A stretch of 64,000 bases of DNA from Pempheris klunzingeri (GCF_042242105.1 NC_092019.1:19272828-19336827), one strand, 5' to 3'; numbered from the stretch's first letter, positions 35,641 to 47,577 are shown. Program-made: numbers and translations. The notes: generated from the sequence alone by a model not told the origin.

Positions 35641-38240
35641 GGTGAAATTCCCCTAAGGGATTACATTACAGCCATAATGTAATCCGGCTGCTGGCAGAGG
35701 CGATCCACTGAACCAGTTCCAACATGCTTCTGTAGCTACCAGTCATTTCAAACCGAAAACATGTAAAAATAGGGCTTAGGGTTTAGAAATACCAGAGTTA
35801 TACTCTAATGCCAAACCCCTATTTAAATATTCTGTCTCTGTATGCTTGACATTTACTTTACGAGGAGATTCCACAGCTGCTGGACGCTCAACATCGCAGT
35901 GGGGAGGTAACCTACTTTCCTACAGTGTGATGACACTGTTGCTTCAGTAGAAAGCACAACAGTAGACCAAAAACACTGGCACCATCAACGAGCAAAGAGA
36001 GGGGAGATCACATACACACACATTTAGCGTGTGGATTGGCTTCTGTTGGGGACAGTGTTGCTGTCGCTATTATATGTCCACATCAGATTCTGGTCACTTT
36101 ATTTGTGAGCAGGACAACAGGACTTTAACCTCCTCATTCGTCTCACTTTAACACTGTGAGTTGAGGTATTCACACTCTGGCCTTTACACTGCTCTGTCAC
36201 ACTTTCACCACAGGGTGGCAGTGTGGCCTCTTCTATTAGCACAGGGAACACTGATGTATCCCATTTGGGTGTACAGTGATGAATGATGCATTACATGACA
36301 AATATTTTGGCTGAGGGGTCCGTCTTAAAGCAACTCACATTTTCCCTCATACATACTCACATCAAGGGGGTTCAGAGTCTTGCTCAAAGTCACCTGAGAT
36401 AGCGATGAAAGATGCGTTAAGATGATTTATTTAGGTAAAAATAGCAACACCAGAGTCTAAAAATATTCCATTGCTATAAAAGTGCTTTAGATGGTACTTG
36501 AATTAAAGTAGTAGCAATAAAACTTAATAAAACTGAAATATTAAATGTAAAAGTACTCATTATGCAAAATTGCCCTGGTATTCTTCTTCATACTTTTCTT
36601 CTTCTTCTAATTATTATCATTACCTGTACGTGCCACTTGATGTTGTGGTGTGTGGAACAAATTTCAACTAATTCTTAAAATTGATGAGTAATTTATTCTA
36701 AACAGTGATCACGCTTTATAACCTGATGATATATTTTAGTAAAACTTTTATCTGAAATGTAAGTATGCAGTAAGTGAAACGTAGTGATGGTCAAAGTGCA
36801 ATATTTTCCTCTGAAATGTAGTGTGGTAGAAGTATCATAAGAAGTAGCATAAATAAAGTATAAAGCCACATAGCCATATATGAACCGCATAGAATCAACC
36901 TTGTTTTTCAATGGCCAGATAAGCACAGTTGGCCTTACAGTGTTCTGCAGTCCAATACAATCGCCCTCCTACAAGCACTACCTTTCTTTATTCAGACCAA
37001 CTCAAGCTGTAGATCTAAGTTGGAAAATAATGATGCAATTGTTGGAAAGAAAACCTTCCTGGACAAATTTTAAGCACTAACTTCACGGTTTTATTGCAGA
37101 GCTGCTGGATTGTAATATACTTAAGATGTTCTCTTCCACAAGAACATCTCCTGATAACCATCTTGCTCAAAAAAGTAGACCAGCTGATGGGGGACAGTAG
37201 GGTGGAGCAAACGAGAGAATTTACAATGACCCTTTGACATGAGTCTGCTATCTTCTCATCTCCACGGGCATTCATCTCCTTATCAAATCAGCAGAAATAG
37301 TCTGGTAACAACCTCTTATCTACAGCAAAACAACATTGAATCCTTGTTTGTCACTACGGTCATTAAGGCAAGATGTGTCTTGTTCAAAGAAACAACTGCT
37401 CCCTCCTCCCAGTGTTGTAGAGTTTGAGTGGGGCCTAGCAGTCTAGCCTCCTGTATTAGAATAGGGGGCCGTTGGGATAAGGGCCATAACAATGACTTTT
37501 TAGCTGATTTGACTGATAATGCAATGTGAATAGCACTACAGTGCTACTCAAGTACAAAACAGGCTGGAGCATCAGATTTGCATTTGTAAAGTGTCATTGG
37601 TCTCTGAATGCAGCACTTTAAAATGCTGCAATTATACAAAGGCCAGACTGAAATGATCCTCCAAGCTGGATGCTGGCACAATCAACTGGGGAAGGATAAG
37701 GCTTTGCATAGTGTATTCAGAACAATAAGAGTTTGCACAGTTATTGTTTTTAGATGAGAAGAAGCAAAGAAAGAATTTTGTGGTTATCAAGGCACCAGCA
37801 AAACAAACAAGTAGTTTCAAATAGAATCAAATGAGAATGCATTCGATTTTCAGAGCAACACGTGTTCTGTTTTAACGAGATATCTAATGGGATAAATCCA
37901 TAACTGACTTGTCTGGTCATCTGCATTTCTCTCAGCCATTTCTTGATTTGCTGTTGTTACAATGAAGGTGCAGTTTCATGGCAAGCTGTGACAAGTACAA
38001 GAATAAGAGCAATAGTCTGCCTCTGAAGAACAGGAGACAAAACTGCGACAGGACATGTTAAGACACGGGAGGAGAAGTCAAAATACTAGTTGCCTCCTGG
38101 GTAAAAAGCAGCTGTGACTTTATTAGTCCCTTTGTATGTTTATGTCACAATCACACTTTCATCAATGCTGTGTACTTTAGGATGGCTTGTCAATAAGCTG
38201 TATAGATTACAAAAATGAGTCAGATTTACATTTTGCAGAT
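35641..38240. other. Intergenic DNA before the apoA-IV pair
   Basis: No gene found. It contains one old interspersed repeat, listed separately at 36420-36860. Confidence 0.4.
36420..36860 (-). repeat. Old interspersed repeat of the AGTAACTAAGTACA type
   Basis: Phrases such as AAAAGTACTCATTATGCA near 36550 and CTGAAATGTAGTGTGGTAGA near 36811 follow a very common teleost repeat (consensus words AAGTAACTAAGTACATTTAC and CTGAAATGTAGTGGAGTA). Related copies sit at about 52505-52700 and 61060-61490. Highly diverged. Confidence 0.55.
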
Positions 38241-38247
38241 TCCTGTG

Positions 38248-38253
38248 TTTATT
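38248..38253 (-). terminator. Candidate polyadenylation signal of apoA-IV copy A
   Basis: TTTATT on plus (AATAAA on minus), about 275 bases beyond the stop codon of the minus-strand apoA-IV gene. Confidence 0.4.
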
Positions 38254-38526
38254 TTTGATAACTTACAGAAATTATAAGAAAGTTACATATTCCAACTTTG
38301 CAAAACACAATAAAAAGTAAATATATACATTTTTGACAAGTGCAGAGGTTTTCCTTGCAATATTTGCACTTTGCAATAAATATCATGTTGTGGGTAAACA
38401 CCCACTTCAATATGGTTTACAACACAATTCAGATATTTTTAGATTATTGTATTTTGTGGTTTGAACAGAGGTAGACCAAACAAGGCTGGCATCGTGATAA
38501 ATGACAGAGCAGGCGTGGTGGTGGGC

Positions 38527-39535
38527 TTATTGGGCTTTGACGAAGGACTCATAAAGGGAGGTGAGACGAGCCTGGAGGTCCTGGGCGTAGGGGTCCAGCT
38601 TTTCCCTCAGGTCCTCAGCGTAGGGCGCCACCATTTGTTTCACCAGATTTGCTCTGTGACTCAGCTCAATCTGGACTTTGTCAGTCACGGGGGCCACGTT
38701 TTCCTGGAAACTTTGCAGGTGCTGGTCCACCTTCTGCTTCAGGTCATCAGTGTAGGGCCCCAGCTGAGCCTGCATATCCCTCACACTCTGCTCCAGGCTG
38801 GTTTTCAGCTCCTCGCTCTTCTGCATCAGAGTGGTCCTCAGGGCCTCGGAGTCCAGGGAGTCTGCGTAAGGAGCCAGCTCCTGTTTGAGCTGCTCGACTT
38901 TCTGCTGGATCTGGGCCTGCATGTCCTCGGTGTAGGGCTCCAGCTTGTCCCTGACTGTGCTCAGCTCCTCGGTCAGCATGCTCCTCAGCGCATCAGCCTC
39001 TGCGGTGATCTTGGTCATCATGTCCTGGGCTGCATGGGGAAGCTGCTCCTGCAGGGTGACTGCATACTTGCTGGCTATATCAGCGCTGTCTTCTAGGCGC
39101 GCACTGGAAGACAGACAAAGGTTTGACCATCAGGGGTTTGTGTGTTGCACAACTCACTAACAGGCCCAGTCACCATTGTCATGTGCATCATACAACTTAC
39201 TTGACTTCCTGTCCAAACTGTGACTTCCTGATCATCTGGAGGGTGTCATCAGCTGTCTCTGTGGCCTTAGCAATGTAGTCCCAGAAAGCATCAGTCAGCT
39301 CTTCCAGCTGTGGCTTGGGTGCATCGGCATAGAAGAGGTTGGCTTGACAGCCTGTTGGATGGATAGAAGAGCAGCTTGAGAGCAGTGTAGACTTTCAGCC
39401 ACCGATTTAATTTTGATTGCTCTTAGTTGCTGAGGCAGTGCTGCGTGGCTAAGCTTTGCCTAAACCACACAGACACTTTAAAGTTAAAAACTCACCAGAC
39501 AGCACTGCAATGGCTAGTACCACGAACACCTTCAT
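38527..39535 (-). CDS. apoa4: Apolipoprotein A-IV-like, copy A
   Basis: Exchangeable apolipoprotein secreted by intestine and liver, which coats chylomicron and HDL surfaces. Coding exons, in transcript order: 39496-39535, 39201-39351 and 38527-39103. They give 255 residues. MKVFVVLAIAVLSG is a signal peptide, followed by NLFYADAPKPQLEELTDAFWDY, the conserved fish apoA-IV start. The rest is amphipathic 22-mers, many starting with Pro (PYTEDM, PYADSL, PYTDDL, PYAEDL). A noncoding exon 1 probably covers 39653 to about 39695. It is arranged head to head with copy B (plus strand, from 41401), with the same exon lengths (40, 151 and 577 coding bases). The last 29 residues are identical to copy B. 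Mammalian APOA4 is longer because of extra 22-mers. It is not apoE: the LDL-receptor-type basic cluster is missing. Confidence 0.93.
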
Positions 39536-39721
39536 ATCTGCGTCTAGGTGAAAAACAATAATGGCCTAGTTAACTTTCAAGCTGCATTTGAATGTCAAAA
39601 CATTTCCATGTGCATCCTAAAGGTTTGTTTTGAAATGTAGTGAAAGACTCACCTGTTTTTGGCTCGTGTGTCTCTGAGCGTTTAGCGTGTTTAGAGAGTG
39701 TGTCAGACTGATGCTTCCATG

Positions 39722-39729
39722 TATATATA
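39722..39729 (-). promoter_or_regulatory. TATA box of apoA-IV copy A
   Basis: TATATATA about 30 bases upstream of the likely transcription start of the minus-strand gene (noncoding exon 39653 to about 39695). Confidence 0.65.
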
Positions 39730-39761
39730 CTGAAGCCAGGTGACAGTTGTAATCAAGAGCC

Positions 39762-39770
39762 CAAAGTCCA
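39762..39770 (-). promoter_or_regulatory. HNF4-type site in apoA-IV copy A promoter
   Basis: CAAAGTCCA on the plus strand matches the HNF4-specific motif. It lies some 33 bases upstream of the TATA box. The same word, in the same orientation to its gene, occurs upstream of copy B at 41179-41187. Confidence 0.5.
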
Positions 39771-40672
39771 GTAGTCCCTGCCATGTTGTCATAATGGCTC
39801 TCTTCCTGTTTATGTGGTTTTTCCTGGCAACAATCACATGACCGCCGACGCTGCAGAGGAGACACAATCTTTACAATACAGGCTTTTTGGAATGTCTTAC
39901 CAATAAATCTTACTATGCAAGAAATATGGCAGTTGTTTTCCTCTGAGCATTTAGGATAAGTGATTCACACTCCACGTTGCCCAGTGCTAACGGCCTGCAG
40001 ATAACCTCAGATAACCTTGCTATGCTTACACTAGCGAACTTTGTATTAGGGTAAAACACCATGAATAAAATAGCACAAGGCACTAAAATGTTTTGATTAT
40101 ACAGTGAAAGGGCTTAAAATAATCCCTCATAATGTCAGCTTTTTTGACAGTATCCAGCAGCTTTAGTTTGTGTAAGGAGTCAATCAGTAATAAGCATCAG
40201 TGTCAAAATAGCATTGTGTTTCCTTGACTCAGGCCTTGGTGGCCAGGCAGATGGTGAGAGTAACATGAAGATGGTTGAAAAAGTGTTCCCTGACATTTTC
40301 TACACTATTGAATTAACACAAATGTCCCTCACAAGGAAAAGCATTACCATTTAAGCATTACCAAGAGTGGGAGTAAACCTCTGAAACTTTCACACAGGTC
40401 ACGTGTGTCAATGCATGTCATATATTGACGAAAAACTGTATTTGGTGGTTTAAGATGGTCTCAAACCTTTTCAAAAAAAAGGTCTAGTTTCAAGTCTCAG
40501 AATCCACGTAGAACCTTTCTTTGGCTAAAGGTAAAGGAAGAAATGGAGTCACGACTTGAAGAAAAATGAATAAAAGTAAAATACTGTTTTTTAAAAGTGG
40601 TTTCAGAGAAGTCAATTTGGGAATGTCCTCCTGGTACTTTGTCCTTCAGACGCTGACGGTGTTTGAGTCTGC

Positions 40673-40685
40673 TGACCTTTGACCA
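40673..40685. promoter_or_regulatory. DR1 nuclear-receptor site between the apoA-IV genes
   Basis: TGACCTTTGACCA, whose complement reads TGGTCA-A-AGGTCA: two hexamer half-sites one base apart. This is the layout bound by HNF4, PPAR-RXR and COUP-TF. It is inside the shared head-to-head upstream region. Confidence 0.45.
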
Positions 40686-41178
40686 AACTGACACATAGAG
40701 ATCATTGAGCACTGACATGTCACAGAAACTAGAACCTTCAGTTACTGTAATGTCATCTGGCAAAATGTCAAGTGAATAGAGACAATAAAACACCCGCTGT
40801 ATAATCGAGTCTAATCAATGCTGGACAGCAAAGAAATTGAAGAAAGAGGTTTTGTGTGGCTTGGCAGAGAGTTATTTGCAGCTAAGGAAGCTAACAGCTG
40901 AGTGATTACAGACAGGCCTGTGAGGACAGGGTTCATTTAAGGATGAAATTGCAGACTTTGTTACACTAACACTGTGGAATCCCACATATGCATAGGTGAT
41001 TATACTGAGAAAGGTCATCAAAGAATGCATGAAATCACGGTTTCAAATAAAAATTGGGTCACATACTCAGTGTGTATGTGCAGTACAGGCTAATACATGT
41101 GAATTTGGTGGATTCTCTGACACATGATATCAGTGATGATAGCGGGGTGAGGCAAAGTGACAGCAAGGCAATTGCACC

Positions 41179-41187
41179 TGGACTTTG
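41179..41187 (+). promoter_or_regulatory. HNF4-type site in apoA-IV copy B promoter
   Basis: TGGACTTTG (complement CAAAGTCCA), 23 bases before the TATA box of copy B. The flanking CTGGACTTTGGG is shared with copy A. Confidence 0.5.
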
Positions 41188-41209
41188 GGATCATTACTGC
41201 CTGGCTTGC

Positions 41210-41217
41210 TATATAAG
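41210..41217 (+). promoter_or_regulatory. TATA box of apoA-IV copy B
   Basis: TATATAAG, about 30 bases upstream of the probable noncoding first exon (about 41240-41284, ending at a CTCAG|GTAAG donor). Confidence 0.7.
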
Positions 41218-41400
41218 CTGCAGAATCTCACAAGCTGAGCACAAGCACAGCCAAGTGGACTTGCAGATACACTCGCAAACTCAGGTAAGATGGGGGATTT
41301 GCTCAGCCTGGCTTTTCAGCTTTTCATTTTAGAAATACTTCATGTTATAATATGCTGAGCTAATCAACTCTATATCTCCTTGTTGTAAGGTCTAAGAGCC

Positions 41401-42400
41401 ATGAAGGTCCTTGTTGTGCTCGTCCTTGCCGTTTTCAGTGGTGAGTATGATGGAAAATTCATTATTCTTAGAATTAGAAGTGAACATGCACTGCCTCAGT
41501 AACTAAGAGCAATCAAAATGAAGTTGATGGCTGAAAATCTGCACTCTTCTCAAGCTGCTCTTGTGTCAATCCGACAGGCTGTCAAGCCAACCTCTTCTAT
41601 GCTGATGCACCCAAGCCCCAGCTGGAAGTGCTGACTGATGCTTTCTGGGACTATGTTGCCAAAGCCACCGAGACAGCTGATGACACCCTTAAGATGATCA
41701 GGCAGTCTCAGTTTGGACAGGAAGTCAGGTACATCAGACAAGACCATTGCAGCCACATTGGTGACATGCAATTCCTCCTAACTAGAATATGTAAAACAAC
41801 TTCTCCTTCACTCTCTTTTCTAGTGCCCGTCTGACTGATGGCGCTGATGTGGCCAGCAAGTATGTCGTCACCCTGCAGGAGCAGCTCCCCCCTTCAGCCC
41901 AGGACCTGATCACCAAAGTCACCACAGAGGCCGATGTGCTGAGAGAGCGTATGACCCAGGAGCTGAGCACAGTCAGGGACACGTTGGAGCCCTACACCGA
42001 AGACATGAAGGTCAAGATCCAGCAGAGAGTGGAGCAGCTCAAACAGGAGCTGGCTCCTTACGCAGACTCCCTGGACTCCGAGACCCTGAGGACCACTCTG
42101 ATGCAGAAGAGCGAGGAGCTGAAGACCAGCCTGGAGCAGAGCATGAAAGATCTGCAGGTTCAGCTGGGGCCCTACACTGATGACCTGAAGCAGAAGTTGG
42201 ACCAGCATCTGGCAGAGTTCAAGCAGAGTGTGGTGCCTGTGACCGAGAAGGTCCAGAGTGAGCTGACTCAGAGAGCCCAGCAGGTCAGAGAAATTGCCGC
42301 CCCCTACGTTGAGGACCTGAGGGAAAAGCTGGACCCCTACGCCCAGGACCTCCAGGCTCGTCTCACCTCCCTCTATGAGTCCTTTGTCAAAGCCCAATAA
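41401..42400 (+). CDS. apoa4: Apolipoprotein A-IV-like, copy B
   Basis: Second apoA-IV-like lipid-binding secreted protein, inverted relative to copy A. Coding exons 41401-41440, 41578-41728 and 41824-42400 give 255 residues, the same as copy A. Signal peptide MKVLVVLVLAVFSG, then CQANLFYADAPKPQLEVLTD and amphipathic 22-mer helices with Pro-Tyr starts. An upstream noncoding exon ends at 41284, and the coding exon begins after an AAG acceptor at 41384-41392. Identity with copy A is uneven. Residues around VEQLKQELAPYADSLDSE and the final EDLREKLDPYAQDLQARL are near identical, while the segment between (HLAEFKQSVVPVTEKV) is not. Confidence 0.93.
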
Positions 42401-42584
42401 GCCCACCTCCATCTCATGGTAAACAAAAAGAAACTGCATCCAAAGGAACACAATTCTCTGATCCCAGGATCATGTCCAATATGACAACAACTTGGAGACA
42501 TTTGAAGTATTACAAAATTGATAAATAATAAATCCTGAGTGTTGGTCTGTGACCCCACACTGTGCTCTCTTCCTATATTATGGA

Positions 42585-42590
42585 AATAAA
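42585..42590 (+). terminator. apoA-IV copy B polyadenylation signals
   Basis: AATAAA at 42585-42590, with an earlier one at 42527-42532. Both are within 190 bases of the stop codon. Confidence 0.55.
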
Positions 42591-43724
42591 GTAAACATCA
42601 ACACAAAACATCAACCTGCAAGTCTGTCATGTTATTTACAAAGTCTGTTGAAAATTTAAATGAGTGAGTGAGTAAATAAAGTTTGAGGATGCCAGATGTT
42701 TTTTTTGCAAACTAAAGCAAGTGACGACGGTACATCTTCTCAAATTTAGATGAAAAACAACAATTACAAATATGGTTATCTAAATGAGGTGATGGAAACT
42801 AGAAACAGTGTGTCCAGCCTGCTCACATCCATATCATTAAATTGTTTGATCACCTAAAACAAGAATATTTTGTTCATTACATCACTGTAAATATTTCTGG
42901 ACTACTTCACGTCCCCATTCATGAAAAAGTACAACTTTTTCAAACTTTTGGAGGCAACAATAATCCTTGAAAAGAATTAGTGCCATTTGGTGAACACAAA
43001 TCACTTCATCTATATTCATATGCACATATGAGCATTCAATGTATGGATTTAACTTTTGACAGTTATAGGAAAGCATGAAACTTAACTATATTAACGGCAA
43101 ACACGAAAATCAGTTTGGAACAAAGCCTTTCTCTCTTGTTCGGTGTCTGGTTGCAAAATGTTGTGCCCCCTCCAGCCACGCCCTCTTAAGTTTCAGTACT
43201 GGGTCTTGGACAGGGCATGTTCAGGTTTGTCTCAGCAAGTCTGCAAATTCATAAACACATCCTGCTTCCACCTTGTTTTTCAGTTTTCCGTTTGTGTCTC
43301 CATCCCTGCTGTCAGATCGCTCCCACGCTGCCTTACCCAGTGGCAAACAACATTCCTCTGTTCTGCCCCCAGCTGTCACAGACTATGCTGTTCACCATTA
43401 ACCCTCCAAGCGCACACACACTGCTCTGATTTCTTCTATTATGACTGATTATGTGAAGGTTTTTGCTTTTATATGTGTCAATCTGCAAATGGTAAAGGTA
43501 CGTGCTGTAATACGTTTCCTGGTGTATTCATATAAATGCTCAGTACGTTCAATTATTTTGTCTCTATTTGTATTTATGTAACAGGGACAGTGCATTGGAT
43601 CAGTTTAGAGTTTGCACTTTTGTGCCGATAACTGCAGAAAGTGCTTTTGGGGTTGTGATCCCAGATAACACGTAATTATCAAAGTAAATTCATGACGAAG
43701 TGCAAAAAAGGCAACAAAAAAGAT

Positions 43725-44245
43725 TGAAGGAATAATTTAAGATGTGGGGAAATGCTTATTGAATAGTTAGATGAAGATCTACACTGTTCTCCTGTCTGTA
43801 CAATAAATATCAAGACTGGAAAACAGCTAGCCTGGGGGAAAAATAGATTAAAAAACATTTTGTCAACAACTTCTATTCAATTATTTTAACTTTGTTATAT
43901 ATGTGAATGACTATTTAATTGTTGGTGAGTGTTAGAAGTGCTGGTATGCATATATTTATATATAGCCAGATGGCTGCTAATCGGCTGTTTCTACCAAATC
44001 CGGTCATGCAAGAAAGACAAGTTGCTAAGATGAATGTGGCTGTGGTGGCAGAATGGTTTAGGTGCAGGACACTCACCTGGGAGATCAGTGTTATGTGAGG
44101 GCAGCGGTCTTTGTGCTAAGCTACGCTAACAGCCTCCTGGCTGTAGCTCCATTTTAACACATAGGCATTAGAGCGGTGTGAATTTTATCATCCAACTCAC
44201 AGCAAGAAAGCGAATAAGCGGATTATTTAAAATGAGTTGAACTAA
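43725..44245. repeat. Inverted pair of an old teleost interspersed repeat
   Basis: Forward part 43725-43850 (GAAATGCTTATTGAATAG, then GACTGGAAAACAGCTAGCCT) and reverse part about 44110-44245 (TTTGTGCTAAGCTACGCTAA, then GCAAGAAAGCGAATAAGCGG) belong to the same common fish repeat, placed head to head. Between them, about 44040-44100 resembles a tRNA-derived SINE head (GTGGCAGAATGGTTTAGGTG) with only a degenerate B box. Confidence 0.5.
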
Positions 44246-45001
44246 TATTTTAATCAAATGTAATTTACACTGATTTAGATTAATACGTACTCAAATAAAA
44301 GATCTGTGAACCCAAAGAAACATGTTGTGAATAAACTTTTTAATAGACACATGGGTTTTGTCCTCCAGCCTAAAAGGATAATACACCTTTAGCTTAGTCC
44401 TCTTACCCTGAGCATCGTACAGAGAATGATAGCAGGCACCGATCTGACTCAAGGTTACTTTTGTTGATGGGTAAGCATTGCAGCTAAATGTGTCAAAACC
44501 AGTGAACCCTTCATTACAGAGATACGGTGCTATAAACAACTCTGAACTCAAATACCCAGTCCAACAGCTTTTAACCCACAGACGTTAACTGCAGTAACCT
44601 TTCTGATTCATCTACACAGATGTTTCCCTGTTTGGAAGGGTGAGATCATCCAGACTTAACCAAACTCTGCAAACCACCTTCCAGAGAACAACATCATCAG
44701 TGGGGTTACTGTCGTTCACACCGCATAAAGATGCCCTCTCTCACACCCTCGCCTGATAGACTGATGGACGTTGCCTGTTGTTGTGGAACAAAAGGAGAAG
44801 CAGCTGTAGCTTAGACGACTGTGTCAGATATTTTACTGTATTACCTCACGGTTCCTCCTGATTCTCTCTCTTTCACTTCCACGTCTGTCCCTTTATCCTA
44901 GTGTTTGAGCAAAAGGAGGCACGGCATTGTGGGTCTGTGCCGTCTGGGCTGTGATCTCTACATGAGTGTGGCTTGGTCACTGTTGTCCATCATCTCTGCT
45001 T

Positions 45002-45023
45002 CACACACACACACACACACACA
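45002..45023. repeat. CA microsatellite
   Basis: Pure dinucleotide run of eleven CA units. Confidence 0.95.
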
Positions 45024-45285
45024 GAATATATCAAATAATGCTTACATCTTAGAGGGTAGTGAAGATCGTCACACTTGGGATAAGATGAAAAAGAGAAAAT
45101 CCTTAATGAATATGTAAAAACAAAAAATGTGCTGTGTTGTTGTAATGTACCACACATTAAAACATTGATCTTGATCTACTGAACTGACGTGGGCTTGTTA
45201 TCTAGCTGAGCACATACAGCTTTGCTCTGTGTGCGACACACCTCCTGCAGTGACCCGCACTATACACTACTGCTGTGGAATACCA

Positions 45286-45298
45286 AGGTCAAAGGTCT
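45286..45298. promoter_or_regulatory. DR1-like nuclear-receptor site 2 kb upstream of apoEb
   Basis: AGGTCA-A-AGGTCT, two half-sites one base apart. It could be an enhancer element for the apolipoprotein block, but single DR1 matches also arise by chance. Confidence 0.35.
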
Positions 45299-47265
45299 TT
45301 GGTTTTTAACAGCTAAGTGACACTTGGTCATGCTGAGTTATCTGTTTCATCTCGTTCTTGATTCATTCTTCACGCTTTTAAACAGAGACATGAACATTTC
45401 AGTCACTACGAGATAGCTCTGTGGGTGGTGTCACTCAATACACAGTTGACCCCTTTCGGTTATCACACACAAATGCTATCACACTAATTACCTGACCAAG
45501 CCAACCCACTTAAACTTTGTTCCTGTGTAAAGTTGGGTTTCTGTGAAAAATGACAAATCAGAGGACTCTCTTGGGCTGACAACAAAGACACCAAGTCCTA
45601 AAGGGCAAAGGTCATTACACATGGCCAGTGATGGAGTCACAGTTGAGCCTCACAGTAAAAAACCTTTGTTTTATTACAACTAGTGCCAGCAGAAACAAAC
45701 AGTGGTATCTCAAGGCCGGTACGGTATGGCCTAACTAATCATTTATATTATCCAGTTATCTTACCACATAACATTACACGCCATAACTAGTAAAATATAA
45801 CACACTTTCAATTTAACTTTCAAGACTAGCCACCAACAGGAGGCTCTTTCAGTGAGATCTTTTCTGCTAACATCACAAACTCAACAACATGCAACTTATT
45901 CAACACAGGATGAAATAAAACCACATGCTGCTTAGTCAAGAAGTTTCGGTATGAATTCAGTTTTGGAGTTTGTCATCATCTGTGGTTTTTGAGAACAGGG
46001 ACATCTGTGTGTGTGATTCCCTCCTAAAACAATCAGTCTTTTAAACCCTTAATCACAACAAGAAAAAGCAGGTATGTCTGATGGACAGGGCATGTATGTA
46101 TGTCTGTGTGTTCATGGTGATTATGTCCTGCCAATAAACACATCTTAGTTGCACAATAAGCTGGGGCAAACACTTTCTTTCAGCATCAAATGTTCCCTCT
46201 TCTGTGCCAATTTCAAAATCCTGGAAATCTCTTGGAAATAACTGTCCTCTGTGAAAACCTACAATCTACAAACAGATGTGATTTCAGTTTTTTTCCCCTG
46301 TGGTTCCTGTATAATTTACCTCTTTTGTTCAGTGTCCACACATTTTTTCAGGTTATAAGGCAGCTTATGTTCTTTGTATTATATTTCCTCTAATCCTGCC
46401 GTTGTACAGTGGACTTGCTATAACGGAGTGTCCCAGGCCCGAACATGCCCATCTTGTGCTTATTTATACCTAAACCATGGTGATTCATGTAAAGTTGCCA
46501 TATGGAGGTTGTGTTAGCGGCTAGTGCTGGCAGACCATTTAGGTTGAAACGCATATGTCACTTTATATCAATTTATATCCTGACGCCAGAAAGATTTATG
46601 AATAGATGAGACCATAATGATGATGGAAAGGTGAAATAAGAAATAAGAAACAAGACAAAAACCTCCAAAGCTGTGGTCAGTTAACACCAAGCCTGCAATA
46701 ACCAGTAGTGAAAGAACAAACAAGTGGCAATGCAACCCAATAAAGATTAAAGGTTAAGTACAGTGAAATGTATTAAAAGCACTAATTTTGCCTGTGAAAT
46801 TACAATTATTGGTACACACTGTCAATATGTTATTAAGTGTCTTCATACAAGTATTGTATTTTAGTATAATATTTAATTTCATAAACAAACAAGATAATTG
46901 TGGCTTCATCTCCATCACATTTGACCTACAGTGGAGTATTTTACACTGTGCTGCGGCCACTTTTGCTTCGTGAAATAAAATAGGAAAACACGAAAGCCTT
47001 GTTCTTTTTATGGAAGGTTTGTCAACAAAATGCTTTTAACGACAGTGCACGTGAAAATGTCACCCAGTTACACGTTGCCCGATCATCCCTTCAAACCTGT
47101 GAGAACTTCGGTCGCGGTGTTGGTGGCAGGTTGCGTGGAGGGGAACAGGAATCTCAGCAGACATAAAAAAAAAAAAGAAAAAGAAATCATCATCACCACG
47201 TGAACGGGCAATCACAACCCCCCTCCCACTGCTCCCCCACGCGCAGCAGCAGCCTCCTCAGACGG

Positions 47266-47272
47266 TATAAAA
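47266..47272 (+). promoter_or_regulatory. apoeb: TATA box of apoEb
   Basis: TATAAAA in a GC-richer stretch. A noncoding exon 1 (about 47295-47318) ends at an AAG|GTGAGT donor. Confidence 0.75.
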
Positions 47273-47577
47273 GCCCTCAGTCACCGCTCACAGATCACGG
47301 AGGGAGCTGAAGCTGAAGGTGAGTGCAGCCTGCAGACAGACCTCATGTCTTCTTATTTAACGTTTTTCTGCTTAGTCTGCTGTAATCAACTGGATCTATC
47401 GCTTTTACTTCTTTGTGCTCAGTCCTAGACCACTGTTTACCAGTGAAAATATTGTGGAATTACCCCCCCCCCACACACCATTATTCATTAAAATAGATGC
47501 ATTTCTATTGTTGGTTGCTCACCTTTTTTCTCTTCATCCCACAGGTCTTTCTGTCCAACAACAACCATCTAACAACC

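Larger units (their letters stand above)
42600..47260. other. Long spacer between apoA-IV copy B and apoEb
   Basis: 4.6 kb with no recognised gene. It holds an inverted pair of old repeats (43725-44245), a CA microsatellite at 45002-45023 and a DR1-like site at 45286-45298. The rest is unassigned. Confidence 0.45.

Noticed and set aside
38461-39096. 211-codon plus-strand open frame opposite apoA-IV copy A
   Set aside because: It is the antisense shadow of the amphipathic repeat exon of the minus-strand gene; its Leu/Gly/Val-rich composition follows from the complement. The same applies to 41894-42451 opposite copy B.
42041-42135. Near-identical block shared with 38.8 kb considered as a mobile repeat
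   Set aside because: It is coding sequence of the two apoA-IV paralogues, better explained by duplication and conversion.
44040-44100. Possible tRNA gene
   Set aside because: Only an A-box-like stretch is present. The B box and cloverleaf arms do not form, so at most it is a SINE head.
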